Source: Candidatus Acidulodesulfobacterium acidiphilum (lineage in GTDB: Bacteria; SZUA-79; Acidulodesulfobacterales; Acidulodesulfobacteraceae). Taken from it: a stretch of 64,000 bases of DNA. This document shows positions 18,379 through 27,597 of the stretch, in pieces (position 1 is the first letter of the stretch; each line of letters starts with the position of its first letter). The translations under genes and the position numbers were made by a program. The stretch covers positions 1 to 64,000 of the forward strand of contig SHMQ01000009.1 in the NCBI GenBank assembly GCA_008534395.1. The letters are read 5' to 3'. The notes below the pieces were generated by a model that did not search any database, was not told the DNA's origin, and worked only from the letters and a program-made list of their open reading frames with translations.

Positions 18379-18405
18379 ATTATATTCAAAAAGCAAATAT
18401 GTCGA
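18379..18405 (-). promoter_or_regulatory. Possible promoter before the degenerate GGDEF gene
   Basis: On the minus strand TCGACA (18405-18400) and a perfect TATAAT (18384-18379) are separated by 15 bases, shorter than ideal. The start point would lie about 20 bases before ATG 18350. The flanking DNA is AT-rich, so this is a weak call. Confidence 0.3.
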
Positions 18406-18464
18406 TTATTTACGTTATTTTTATGGAGCTTATTTAATTTTATTTATTATTTTATTTTTAAGTA

Positions 18465-19100
18465 TTATATCTTATTGGAAACAGGTATATTTATCGAGAT
18501 AGATTTTAGTTTATCTCCGTATATATTTTTCAAAAATTTAACAAAATATTCAATTTGAGGAATTAAAAAGTTAAATCCGAAATTATTGTTTATTATAAAA
18601 TCTGATTTTTTAATTTTTCCCTTCTGATTCAATTGATTTTCATCTCTTTTTACAAAGTCTTCTATATCGAATTTTTTATAAGACCGCATGAGCCTTTTTG
18701 AAAAATCGCAGGTTACTACGACTAATTTATCTAAATTTTTATAATATCCCGATTCTATGATAACTGCTCCTTCAATAACGGCTGCGCTTTTACCGCTTTC
18801 GGCAAGAAATACTTCTATATTTTTCCGTAAAGCAGGATAAACTATATCTTCTAAGATTTTTTTCTTTGAAATATCCGAAAAAATTATGCCGGCAAGTATC
18901 TTACGGTCTATATCATAATCTTTATTTAAGATTTTATTTCCAAAAAAATCAACAATTTTTTTATACTCAAAGCTATTTTTTTTATAAATTTTTTTTGCCT
19001 CTTCGTCAAGATTTACCGTTAAAAAACCAAAATCCTTAAATAAATTAAGAACGGCAGTCTTGCCGGAGCCTATAGAGCCGGTCAATCCTATTTTAATCAT
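18465..19100 (-). CDS. coaE: Dephospho-CoA kinase
   Basis: The 211-residue P-loop kinase does the last step of coenzyme A synthesis, phosphorylating the ribose 3'-OH of dephospho-CoA. The P-loop GLTGSIGSGKTAVLN sits at the N-terminus, the conserved D of the DxxA motif is in NLDEEAKKIYKK, and the lid region RMKKRD-like segment appears as KRDENQLNQKGKIKKSDF. The C-terminal end is slightly longer than in E. coli. It lies 39 bases after pgeF on the same strand. Confidence 0.9.
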   Translation of the reverse strand: MIKIGLTGSIGSGKTAVLNLFKDFGFLTVNLDEEAKKIYKKNSFEYKKIVDFFGNKILNKDYDIDRKILAGIIFSDISKKKILEDIVYPALRKNIEVFLAESGKSAAVIEGAVIIESGYYKNLDKLVVVTCDFSKRLMRSYKKFDIEDFVKRDENQLNQKGKIKKSDFIINNNFGFNFLIPQIEYFVKFLKNIYGDKLKSISINIPVSNKI

Positions 19101-19139
19101 CTATTTTTATTATTTATAAAGTTCCGTAATACTTAATCT

Positions 19140-19895
19140 TTAATTTGCTATCGAGATAAAAGAAACCTGCCTTTTATCGGTCTTATTGCGTCTGTAACTA
19201 AAAAAATCTTCGTTTTCAAGAGTGCATTTATTTATGTCGTAAACATTTTTGCCGCTTAAGCCGTTTAAAATTAATTCATTTTTAATATATGCTTTTAAGT
19301 CGAAAAAAATTTTACCTTCATCGGCGTTTTGTTTAAAAAATTTAATATTTAAATTATTTTGTTTTAAAAATAAATTCAAAAAATCTTCTTTAACTTCATA
19401 GCATTTTTTACATATCGAAGGACCTATAACTGCCAAAATTGAACCTGCGTTTATATTGAATCTGTTCGTCATTATATATAAGGCATTTCTTACTATCCCG
19501 CCGTAAGTGCCTTTCCAACCCCAATGCACGGCGCCGACGGCTGCAACGGTTTTTCCTGTAAAGCATGCGAAAAGCACCGGCACGCAGTCTGCCGTCCTTA
19601 TACACAAAACTATGCCTTTCCGTCCTGTAAAAACGCCGTCTGCATCTCCGTAATCAAAAAAATTGCGTATATTTTTTTCGTTTTCTTTAAATTTTTCGTC
19701 TAAAACGTTAATATTTATACCGTGAGTCTGTTTGACTTCATATAAATAATCTTCGGAAACGATATTTAAAAACTCTTTTCTTGCCGATCCGCTTGCAGGA
19801 TTCGCAGGATTAAAATCGATAGAACCGTTCAGAAAACCATATTTGACGCCAAATTCTTCAAGATTCAAATCGTTTTTATTTAACTTATAAATCAT
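19140..19895 (-). CDS. pgeF: Purine nucleoside phosphorylase LACC1-like / peptidoglycan editing factor (YfiH family)
   Basis: This 251-residue multicopper-oxidase-like protein (DUF152) has the family zinc-site residues: IRTADCVPVLFAC, VGAVHWGWKGTYGG and IGPSICKKCYEV. Family members cleave purine nucleosides with phosphate; in E. coli loss of YfiH lets wrong amino acids enter peptidoglycan stems. Which role applies here is unknown. Its start overlaps the end of rluD by 4 bases (ATGA-type), so translation is coupled, and the rluD-pgeF pair is common in proteobacteria. Confidence 0.88.
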   Translation of the reverse strand: MIYKLNKNDLNLEEFGVKYGFLNGSIDFNPANPASGSARKEFLNIVSEDYLYEVKQTHGININVLDEKFKENEKNIRNFFDYGDADGVFTGRKGIVLCIRTADCVPVLFACFTGKTVAAVGAVHWGWKGTYGGIVRNALYIMTNRFNINAGSILAVIGPSICKKCYEVKEDFLNLFLKQNNLNIKFFKQNADEGKIFFDLKAYIKNELILNGLSGKNVYDINKCTLENEDFFSYRRNKTDKRQVSFISIAN

Positions 19896-20839
19896 AATAG
19901 CGTATTTTTATCGTCTAAATCATCTAATAACCAGAGCATATCGTTAGGAAAATTTGCTTTTAACACAATTTTCTCTCTATTCGCCGGGTGCGGAAATTCC
20001 AGCATGTAAGCATGAAGCATCTGTCTTTTGACAAAATTTAAACTTTTATATCTGTTTTCTATATCCTTTCTTTTATAAAGTTTGTCTCCTACTATAGGAT
20101 AACCTGTCCCAAAAAGAGAGACTCTTATCTGATGCGTTCTTCCCGTTTCAGGCAAAACCTTAAGTAACGTCGCAACACCTCTTATATATCTCATATTTTC
20201 ATAGCGGGTAAGGCAGTGTTTCCCCGTTTCTTTTTTATCCATTGCCATTTTAATCCTGCTTCCGGCATCCCTTTTTATAAACCCCTCTATACATCCGCAT
20301 TTTTGAGTTATAATGCCGTAAACCGCCGCAAAATAAGTTTTTTTAATTTCCCTATTTTTAAAACTTTCCGCAAGAGCATTATGCGCAAAATCGTTTTTAG
20401 CTATAAGCATAATACCCGAAGTATCTTTGTCCAACCTGTGAACTATCCCGGGTCTTTCTACTCCTCCTATTCCTGAGAGATTTGATATCTTACCAATTAA
20501 AATATTAACAAGGGTATTGTCGTAATTCCCTTTTCCAGGGTGGGACGAAATGCCTGCAGGCTTATTTACTGCCGCAATATATTCATCTTCATAAATTATT
20601 TCTATATCTCTGTCGAATATCTTTATTCCCGGTTTAATTAATTCAGGTTCCTTAAAAACTATCAGACTACCTTCTTTTAATAAATAGGCAGGTTTTTTTA
20701 CTGCGGCTCCGTTTACTTCTACCGCACCGCTTAAAATCAGCTTTTTAATGAAAGTTCTTGTTTTATCGGAAAATTTTGCAGATAAAAAAACATCCAATCT
20801 TACTGCCTGTCCTTGATAAATAAACGAAACTATTCCCAT
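19892..20839 (-). CDS. rluD: 23S rRNA pseudouridine synthase, RluD family
   Basis: The 315-residue protein has an N-terminal S4 RNA-binding domain (about 13-60: RLDVFLSAKFSDKTRTFIKKLI) and a RluA-type catalytic domain with the signature RPGIVHRLDKDTSGIMLIAKN, whose aspartate attacks the uracil ring. The later GRTHQIRVSLFGTGYPIVGD motif is complete. RluD enzymes modify helix 69 of 23S rRNA. RluC has other sites, so exact targets are not proven. The gene overlaps gpmI by 10 bases and pgeF by 4. Confidence 0.9.
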   Translation of the reverse strand: MGIVSFIYQGQAVRLDVFLSAKFSDKTRTFIKKLILSGAVEVNGAAVKKPAYLLKEGSLIVFKEPELIKPGIKIFDRDIEIIYEDEYIAAVNKPAGISSHPGKGNYDNTLVNILIGKISNLSGIGGVERPGIVHRLDKDTSGIMLIAKNDFAHNALAESFKNREIKKTYFAAVYGIITQKCGCIEGFIKRDAGSRIKMAMDKKETGKHCLTRYENMRYIRGVATLLKVLPETGRTHQIRVSLFGTGYPIVGDKLYKRKDIENRYKSLNFVKRQMLHAYMLEFPHPANREKIVLKANFPNDMLWLLDDLDDKNTLL

Positions 20840-22377
20840 AAAACGCGGCCGGTCATTTCGGCCGGCACTTCTAATCCTATTAACTTTAAAATGGTCGGCG
20901 CAATATCTGCAAGCCTACCCGGCTTTAAAGGTGAAATTTTCTTAAAATCGTTTGAAACTATAACGAACGGTACAGGATTGAGAGTATGATTAGTCATAGG
21001 CTCTCCGTTATCGTCTATCATGGTTTCCGCATTGCCGTGGTCTGCAGTTATGACGCATATGCAGTCTTCGAGGCTTAAAATTACGGGTATTATCTCACTA
21101 ATTACCGAATTGACCGCCTGAACCGCTTTTATGGCGGCATCGTAATTACCGGTATGCCCTACCATGTCGCAATTTGCAAAATTACACACTATTAATTCAT
21201 ATTTATTTGATTTTATCTTTTCTATAAGTGCGTCTTTAATTTTAAACGCGCTCATTTCGGGTATTAAATCATATGTTTTAAATTCTCTCGGAGAAGGTAT
21301 AAGCAACCTTTCTTCGTTTTTAAAAGGCTCCTCTCTGCCGCAATTAAAAAAATAGGTTACATGAGCATATTTTTCGGTTTCCGCTATCCTGAATTGGTTA
21401 AAACCGCAATTCGATATAACCTCTCCCAGAATATTTAAATAATTTTGAGGTTCTATCATATATTTATTTTTAAAAGAGTCATCGTATTTAGTCATAGTAA
21501 TAAAATTTTTGACGGGTTTGAACTGTCCTCTGGAAAAATAATTAAAATCGTCAAAAGTAAGCGACATAGTAATCTCTTTTGCCCTGTCTGCCCTGAAATT
21601 AAAGAAAAAAACGCCGTCGTTTGCTTTAATTCTGCCGTCGTTTTCCGCGCCGTTATCAATTACTATCGCCGGCATAAATTCATCCGTAATACCATTGTCG
21701 TAAAATTTCTTTACGGCTTCCAACGGATTGCTGATTTTTTCTCCTTTTGCCTGAGTCAGCAAATTAAAAGCGACTTCAACCCTGTCCCAGCGTGTATCCC
21801 TGTCCATAGCATAGAACCTTCCGCAAAGCGTCGAAATAAATACTTTACCTGCATAAGGCTTTATATGCTCCATTAGTTTGTTAAGAAAAATCGGCGAACT
21901 TTGCGGCGGAGAATCCCTGCCGTCCAAAAAAGGATGAATATAAATTTTTTTTATTCCGTTTTTATAAAAAACGCCCGTCAGGTATAATAAATGATTTAAT
22001 TCTGAATGCACGCCGCTTTCGGAAAGAAGACCTATAAGATGAACCGTGGAATTCCCCTTTTTTATTTTTTCGATAAATTCCGATAAGGCGTCGTTAGTTT
22101 TAAGTTTATCCTCTTTTATAAGCAGGTCTATTTTCGTTAAATCCTGCATGATTACACGACCCGCGCCTATGTTGGAATGTCCGACCTCGGAATTACCCAT
22201 AGTATTTTCCGGCAATCCAACATCCAGACCGTGCGCCTTTAAAGTAGTGTACGGATAATTTTTAAAAAGTTTTTCGATAAATTCAGGTTTAGCGTTTATT
22301 ATTGCATTTCCTTTAATCTTTTCGGATATTCCGAAACCGTCCATTATTATCAAAACGGCTTTTTTAAAATTTTGCAT
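20830..22377 (-). CDS. gpmI: 2,3-bisphosphoglycerate-independent phosphoglycerate mutase
   Basis: The 515-residue Mn-dependent enzyme interconverts 3- and 2-phosphoglycerate in glycolysis and gluconeogenesis. The alkaline-phosphatase-like metal site is visible: IMDGFG at the start, the catalytic serine in ENTMGNSEVGHSNIGAGR, and ITADHGNAETM near the end. The insert domain with HPFLDGRDSPPQS is present. Length is as expected. It stands first of a coupled group gpmI-rluD-pgeF, each overlapping the next. Confidence 0.95.
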   Translation of the reverse strand: MQNFKKAVLIIMDGFGISEKIKGNAIINAKPEFIEKLFKNYPYTTLKAHGLDVGLPENTMGNSEVGHSNIGAGRVIMQDLTKIDLLIKEDKLKTNDALSEFIEKIKKGNSTVHLIGLLSESGVHSELNHLLYLTGVFYKNGIKKIYIHPFLDGRDSPPQSSPIFLNKLMEHIKPYAGKVFISTLCGRFYAMDRDTRWDRVEVAFNLLTQAKGEKISNPLEAVKKFYDNGITDEFMPAIVIDNGAENDGRIKANDGVFFFNFRADRAKEITMSLTFDDFNYFSRGQFKPVKNFITMTKYDDSFKNKYMIEPQNYLNILGEVISNCGFNQFRIAETEKYAHVTYFFNCGREEPFKNEERLLIPSPREFKTYDLIPEMSAFKIKDALIEKIKSNKYELIVCNFANCDMVGHTGNYDAAIKAVQAVNSVISEIIPVILSLEDCICVITADHGNAETMIDDNGEPMTNHTLNPVPFVIVSNDFKKISPLKPGRLADIAPTILKLIGLEVPAEMTGRVLWE

Positions 22378-22445
22378 TATTTGTTACCTATTAAGAGTTA
22401 TATTATTCATACGCACGGCCAATACATAAAATTCCAAAACGTTAT

Positions 22446-23816
22446 CTATCCAAGTATAGAAGAAATATTTTTTTCATCGTCTTTGGCTGCGACTTCATAT
22501 AACGTGCCGGCAGTTTTAATATTATAAGTGTTCCATTTATTGCAGGAAGGACATATAGACGAATAATTATAAGATGTATAACCGCAGTTGGAACATACAA
22601 AAGGCAGTTTAACGGGATAGTTATTTTTAAGGGCTTTTCTAAAGTTTACCGATGCGTCGTTATATTTTCCTCTTTTAAAATAACATTCTGCGAGCAGTAA
22701 ATTTAAGGCGTTATCCTTAAAAATATTAGCCGGAATTAAAGATAAAGTTTCTATAGCGTCGTCTATCATCTCCAACCTTATATACAATTTTCCTAGAAAA
22801 AGCCTGTATTCCCATCTTTCAGGATTGTCGTAAATAAGCTCCTGATAAAATCTTATTATATTTTCGGGGTGATTGGTCTTAATCGAAACATCCTCTATTT
22901 TTATTGCGATAGCTAAATTAGACGTTTTAAGAAATGCCTTTTCCCATAATTCAAAAGCTTCGTTTATTTTTTCTTTTTTTATTAAAGCATCACCCAGAGA
23001 CAAATAAGCCGGCACAAAATTTTTGTCCTGACTAAGCACTTGATTGAAACGCTTCATTGATCTTACCGTATCGTTTTCGGTTTCTAGAAGATATTTGCCG
23101 AATTCATATTTTAACCCCAGCATAACCTGTTCTTCTTTTTTGTTTATATCTTTATCTTTAGACTGGGAAAGAAAAAGTTTGGACATTCTGTATGCGTTTT
23201 TCCATTCCTCTTTTTTTATAAAAATATCTTTTAACTGGGATATGGCGTAAAGATCGTCTGATGAATATTCAAGCGCTTTATTGAAATAAAAAACGGCTTT
23301 ATCGTACTCTTTATTAAGTTTATAAAGATTACCTGCTTCATTTAGCGCGGTAACATTTTCTTTTTCTATTTCTAATGCTTTATTCAAGGCATTTTCCGCT
23401 TCCTTAATCTTTCCTTTATGTTTATATATTTTTACAAGCAGAAGATACGCCCCTATATTATTCGGATAATTAATTGAATACTTTTTTATTAAATCTATTC
23501 CCTTATCGTACTGTCCTTTAATGTATGCTTCAAACGCTTTATTTACGGAATTGTCAAGCTCGGTTTTTATATACTGCTTTCTTTTATAAAATATATTTTT
23601 AATCTGAACTATAGAATCTTTTAAAACGTTTATTATTAAAATAATCGCTATTCCTATCAGGAATGCGGCGAATATGTAAATTATAAGATAATTATGGATA
23701 ACGTAAAGTTTCCCCGGGGCATAATGGAGAGGAATCCTCTGAGGATTAAGGGCATAAAGATATTCAAAAAATGCGACTAAAATAAGAATCGCTACTATGA
23801 CGGTTATTATATACAT
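22446..23816 (-). CDS. LapA-LapB fusion: membrane-anchored TPR protein with zinc ribbon
   Basis: This 456-residue protein starts with two membrane segments (about 2-20 and 45-66) separated by NPQRIPLHYAPGKLYVIHNY, matching the layout and spacing of LapA (YciS). A linker then leads to about 8-9 TPR repeats (90-400), and a rubredoxin-type zinc ribbon (C408, C411, C422, C425) closes the protein as in LapB (YciM). In E. coli, LapA and LapB are neighbouring genes; LapB guides LpxC to FtsH and so limits LPS synthesis. Here both parts are one chain. The LPS role is inferred; no lpxC or ftsH is in the window. It lies 68 bases before gpmI. Confidence 0.8.
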   Translation of the reverse strand: MYIITVIVAILILVAFFEYLYALNPQRIPLHYAPGKLYVIHNYLIIYIFAAFLIGIAIILIINVLKDSIVQIKNIFYKRKQYIKTELDNSVNKAFEAYIKGQYDKGIDLIKKYSINYPNNIGAYLLLVKIYKHKGKIKEAENALNKALEIEKENVTALNEAGNLYKLNKEYDKAVFYFNKALEYSSDDLYAISQLKDIFIKKEEWKNAYRMSKLFLSQSKDKDINKKEEQVMLGLKYEFGKYLLETENDTVRSMKRFNQVLSQDKNFVPAYLSLGDALIKKEKINEAFELWEKAFLKTSNLAIAIKIEDVSIKTNHPENIIRFYQELIYDNPERWEYRLFLGKLYIRLEMIDDAIETLSLIPANIFKDNALNLLLAECYFKRGKYNDASVNFRKALKNNYPVKLPFVCSNCGYTSYNYSSICPSCNKWNTYNIKTAGTLYEVAAKDDEKNISSILG

Positions 23817-23938
23817 ATTTGACGTCTGCCTTTTTTCTATATATTTATATACATCATTTATTACGGTTTATTTGCCGCATATACACTCATAGCCCTTATT
23901 CGTTTACGTTTAAAAATAACTTTATAACGTTTATATTT

Positions 23939-24331
23939 TTAATTAACGTTTAAGGTTTCGCCGAACGAAGATTCCACTATTAATTCTTTAGCCTCCGGCC
24001 ACAAGCCTTCTATATTATAATAATTTCTCAAGTCGTCGTGGATTAAATGAACCATAATACCGCCGTAATCGATGACTATCCATCTTGCGCCCGGCGTAGA
24101 AATTCCTTCCTGTCCAAGAGGTTTTTGTTTGAAAGAAGACAGCAGGTTATCGGCTATCGTGTTAAGGTGTCTGTCCGAAGAACCGCTTGCCACGAATATA
24201 AAATCGGTAATGCTTGAAATTTTTCTAACGTCTAAAACTATTATATCACGGGCTTTTTTTTCCAAAAGAAAATTTATTACGGCCCTTACGTCTTTATTTG
24301 TTCTTTTTAGCGGTTTTCTGTTTTGATTCAT
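23939..24331 (-). CDS. rsfS: Ribosome silencing factor
   Basis: The 130-residue RsfS/Iojap protein binds uL14 on the 50S subunit and blocks joining with 30S when nutrients are low. Recognisable segments are KARDIIVLDVRKISSITDFIFVASGSSDRH and WIVIDYGGIMVHLIHDDLRNYYNIEGLW. Its start lies 38 bases inside the end of nadD, so the pair is tightly coupled, as in many bacteria. Confidence 0.95.
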   Translation of the reverse strand: MNQNRKPLKRTNKDVRAVINFLLEKKARDIIVLDVRKISSITDFIFVASGSSDRHLNTIADNLLSSFKQKPLGQEGISTPGARWIVIDYGGIMVHLIHDDLRNYYNIEGLWPEAKELIVESSFGETLNVN

Positions 24332-24971
24332 ATAGTTTATTTTTTATTATATAATTAATAACGCCGTTTGGCAACAAAAAGAGGTTTGAAATATTATTTT
24401 TAAAATTATTTCTTATAACGGTAGAAGAAATATCGAGTTTAGTCGTATTAAAAAAATAAACCGCTCTTTTTTCGTCTATAACGATTTTTTCCTCTTTTAA
24501 ATCAACTTCGGCATCTTCTTTTAAATTATCGGGTAAAAAATCGATTAGCTTTACTAAATTTTTAAAACCGTATTTCGGTCTGCCTGCTACTATAAAATCT
24601 ATCGTTCTCAATATCGCTTCGGCATTCTTCCAGCTTTTTAATCCTAAGAAAGCATCTGCTCCTGCTATAAAATATAAATCGTCGTCTTTATATTTTTTTT
24701 TAAGCTCTACTATCGTATCGTAAGAATATGAAAATCCGCCTCTTTTAATTTCTATATCCGAAACTTTAAATTTTTGCTCGCCCTTTATAGCTATTTCCGC
24801 CATTTCGAGTCTTTTTTGCGGATGAGCTTCGGCGTTAATATTTTTATTGGACGTTATATTTGTAGGAACGAATATAACCTGGTCCAAAAATTTTTCCGCT
24901 ATTTCTTCGGCCGCCCTTAAATGGCCGTAATGTATAGGATTAAAGGTGCCTCCGAAAATTCCTATTTTCAT
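24294..24971 (-). CDS. nadD: Nicotinate-nucleotide adenylyltransferase
   Basis: The 225-residue enzyme adenylates nicotinic acid mononucleotide in NAD synthesis. The nucleotidyltransferase signature GGTFNPIHYGHL is at the N-terminus and ISSTVIRNN, the second nucleotide-binding motif, at about 187-195. The C-terminal Lys-rich tail overlaps the start of rsfS. It sits 39 bases after proA. Confidence 0.94.
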   Translation of the reverse strand: MKIGIFGGTFNPIHYGHLRAAEEIAEKFLDQVIFVPTNITSNKNINAEAHPQKRLEMAEIAIKGEQKFKVSDIEIKRGGFSYSYDTIVELKKKYKDDDLYFIAGADAFLGLKSWKNAEAILRTIDFIVAGRPKYGFKNLVKLIDFLPDNLKEDAEVDLKEEKIVIDEKRAVYFFNTTKLDISSTVIRNNFKNNISNLFLLPNGVINYIIKNKLYESKQKTAKKNK

Positions 24972-25010
24972 AATTTAAATTTTTTCGCCTTTACTTAAAC
25001 TGACTTAACC

Positions 25011-26321
25011 TTAAGTTCTTTTCTGATAATTCCCGAATACTACGAATTTAGTGGTAGTAAGTTCTTTTGCCCCCATAGGTCCGTATGCGTGAATCTTAGA
25101 AGTAGATATGCCTATTTCCGCGCCCAGCCCAAGCTCGAAACCGTCGTTAAATCTGGTGGAAGCGTTTACAAGTACGCAGGATGAATTTACTTTTTTTATG
25201 AATTCAAGCGCTCTCGTATAGTTTTCCGTCATTATGGATTCGGTATGGTTGGAACCGTGAAGCCTTATGTGTTTTATGGCTTCGCCGATATTTTTAACGG
25301 TTTTAACCGCCAGCGTAAGATTGAGGTATTCCGCATCCCAGTCCGCATCGGCGGCCGGAATTATAAAATTATACCTGCTTTTAAAAATATTCATTATCTC
25401 GCCGTCAACTCTTGTTTCAACCTCATTCCTTTTAAGTTCGTCAAGCATTGCAGGCATAAAATCGTTCATAATATCGGAATGGACTAAAAGCGTTTCTAAG
25501 GCGTTGCAAACCGAAGGCCTCTGAACTTTTGCGTTAATTATAACGTCTATCGTTTTTTTTATATCGGCGTATTTATCGACGTATATATGGCAGACTCCCT
25601 TGTCGTGTTTTATAACCGGAATTTTAGAATTTTCGGTTACGAAAGAAATAAGCCCTTCGCCGCCCCGCGGTATTATAAGGTCTATATATTTTCTGAGCGA
25701 TATCATTTCGGTTATAGCAGATCTGTCGATATAAGGGATTATGGACACGGTTTCCGGGGGAAGACCATTAATCCTGAGGCTTTCAGAAACTATCGAAGCA
25801 AGCATTTTATTGGAATTTATAGCTTCCGAACCTCCCCTTAATATTACCGCGTTGCCGGACAAAAGGCACAAAATAGAGGCATCTATGGTAACGTTAGGTC
25901 TCGATTCGTAAATTATTCCTATTACGCCGAGCGGTATTCTCATCCTGCCGACCATTAGCCCATTAGGCCTTACCGCCATATTTTCTATTTCGCCTACCGG
26001 ATCTTTAATCTTCATTACGTCGTCGATAGAATTAAGCATCGAAGAAAATACTTTGCCGCTAATAAAGAGCCTGTCTATCATCGGTTTGCTTAATCCCGCC
26101 GCCTTTGCGCTTTCTACGTCCTTCTCGTTTTCGGCTTCTATTGCTTTCCTGTCTTTTATCAAAAGATCTTTTAGCGTGGATAAGACGCTAAGTTTCACGG
26201 CGGAACCGGCTTCCGCTATTTTGCCGGAGGCATCGCGCGCCTTTTTGGCGATTTCTTCGATAGAAACGGTTTTATTATTATTTTTATTTGTATCTATATT
26301 AATTCTATCATTATCTGTCAT
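25011..26321 (-). CDS. proA: Glutamate-5-semialdehyde dehydrogenase (gamma-glutamyl phosphate reductase)
   Basis: The 436-residue NADPH-dependent enzyme performs the second step of proline synthesis. It has the aldehyde-dehydrogenase fold, with the catalytic cysteine in RPSVCNALETLLVH and cofactor-side motifs GVIGIIYESRPNVT and LRGGSEAINSN. The ending HAYGPMGAKELTTTKFVVFG is conserved. The gene follows proB by 11 bases, so the kinase and reductase are made together, which suits channelling of the unstable glutamyl phosphate. Confidence 0.96.
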   Translation of the reverse strand: MTDNDRINIDTNKNNNKTVSIEEIAKKARDASGKIAEAGSAVKLSVLSTLKDLLIKDRKAIEAENEKDVESAKAAGLSKPMIDRLFISGKVFSSMLNSIDDVMKIKDPVGEIENMAVRPNGLMVGRMRIPLGVIGIIYESRPNVTIDASILCLLSGNAVILRGGSEAINSNKMLASIVSESLRINGLPPETVSIIPYIDRSAITEMISLRKYIDLIIPRGGEGLISFVTENSKIPVIKHDKGVCHIYVDKYADIKKTIDVIINAKVQRPSVCNALETLLVHSDIMNDFMPAMLDELKRNEVETRVDGEIMNIFKSRYNFIIPAADADWDAEYLNLTLAVKTVKNIGEAIKHIRLHGSNHTESIMTENYTRALEFIKKVNSSCVLVNASTRFNDGFELGLGAEIGISTSKIHAYGPMGAKELTTTKFVVFGNYQKRT

Positions 26322-26332
26322 ATTTACTCCTT

Positions 26333-27523
26333 TTATATATTTGCGACCATCTTGTCCTTATGCACGACGAGGGAAGAAATGTTGTCTTTTCCGAATTTAG
26401 CTTCTATCTCTTCAGAGCTTAACCCTTTTATTTTTTTAATATCGTCCGAATCTAAATTGGATATGCCTTTAGACAAAACCGTTCCTTTTTCGTCCAATAC
26501 GTAAACTCCGTCCCCTTTTTTAAAATCGCCTTTTATTTTTATTATTCCGCCGGCAAGAAGGCTTTTGTTTTGATGCGCAATAGCTTCCACTGCCCCTTTA
26601 TCTACGATTATTTCTCCGGCTTTTTCCATTCCAAATAAAAGCCAGTGCTTTTTTTTGTTAATTTTATTGCCGCGCGAAGAAACTACCAGCGTTCCGCACA
26701 ATCTGCCTTTTGCTAAAGAATCCAAGCTTTTTTTATCTTTGCCGGAAGCTATAACGGTGTCTATACCCGTGCTTGCGGCGATAAAAGACGCATAAAGCTT
26801 AGACTTCATACCTCCCGTTCCATGAGCGCTTTTAGACCCGTCTTTAAAATTTTTTATATAATTTTCTATGTCGCTTATAACTTTAACGGGTTTTGCGTCC
26901 GAATAAACGGCTGGATTTTTATCGAAAACCCCTTTTACATTCGAAAGAACTATAAACAGGTCGGCGCAAACTAAGTTCAAAACAAGCGACGACAAATAGT
27001 CATTGTCGGAAAACTTTATCTCCTCGTAAGAAACGGTATCGTTTTCGTTTATTATAGGAATCACTCCGTTGCCGAGCAGTTCATTTATAGTATTTCGTGC
27101 ATTAGTAAACCTTTTTCTGACGGAAACGTCCTCTTTGGTTAAAAGAATCTGCGCCGTTTTAAGTCCATATTTTTTAAAAAACGAATCGTAATTTTTCATT
27201 AAAACCGGCTGACCGCATGCGGCAAAAGCCTGTTTTTGGGGAATGGAAAAACTGCCGGTTACCGGTTTTATGTCAAGCAAATCTTTTCCGGCGGCTATGG
27301 CACCCGAAGAAACAAGTATGACTTCTTTTTTCTGCAATATAAGCGAATGAACGAAAGCGCAAATTCTTTTAAAAGAATGAGGCGACAGTTTTCCTTCTTC
27401 GTCCAAAAGAACCTGAGTGCCTATTTTGATAACTATTCTTCTTTTAGAATCGAGATATTTTTTAAAATTATCTTGGATGCCTTTAATTCCTTTAGTTTCG
27501 GTAGGTTCGTTATTTTTTTTCAC
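26333..27523 (-). CDS. proB: Glutamate 5-kinase with PUA domain
   Basis: This 396-residue enzyme makes glutamyl-5-phosphate for proline synthesis. An amino-acid-kinase domain (RRIVIKIGTQVLLDEEG, LVSSGAIAAG, INENDTVS, GTGGMKSKL) is followed by a C-terminal PUA domain from about 300 (GEIIVDKGAVEAIAHQNKSLLAGGI). The N-terminus is about 25 residues longer than E. coli ProB. The first codon is GTG at 27523 without a clear ribosome site, so the start may be further in. Proline feedback is expected from the family. Confidence 0.93.
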   Translation of the reverse strand: MKKNNEPTETKGIKGIQDNFKKYLDSKRRIVIKIGTQVLLDEEGKLSPHSFKRICAFVHSLILQKKEVILVSSGAIAAGKDLLDIKPVTGSFSIPQKQAFAACGQPVLMKNYDSFFKKYGLKTAQILLTKEDVSVRKRFTNARNTINELLGNGVIPIINENDTVSYEEIKFSDNDYLSSLVLNLVCADLFIVLSNVKGVFDKNPAVYSDAKPVKVISDIENYIKNFKDGSKSAHGTGGMKSKLYASFIAASTGIDTVIASGKDKKSLDSLAKGRLCGTLVVSSRGNKINKKKHWLLFGMEKAGEIIVDKGAVEAIAHQNKSLLAGGIIKIKGDFKKGDGVYVLDEKGTVLSKGISNLDSDDIKKIKGLSSEEIEAKFGKDNISSLVVHKDKMVANI

Positions 27524-27597
27524 TTATATATCTAATTGCAATTGCTTATTTAATTTATTATAAGATAACAATATGATAATTTTATAATATCTCATAA

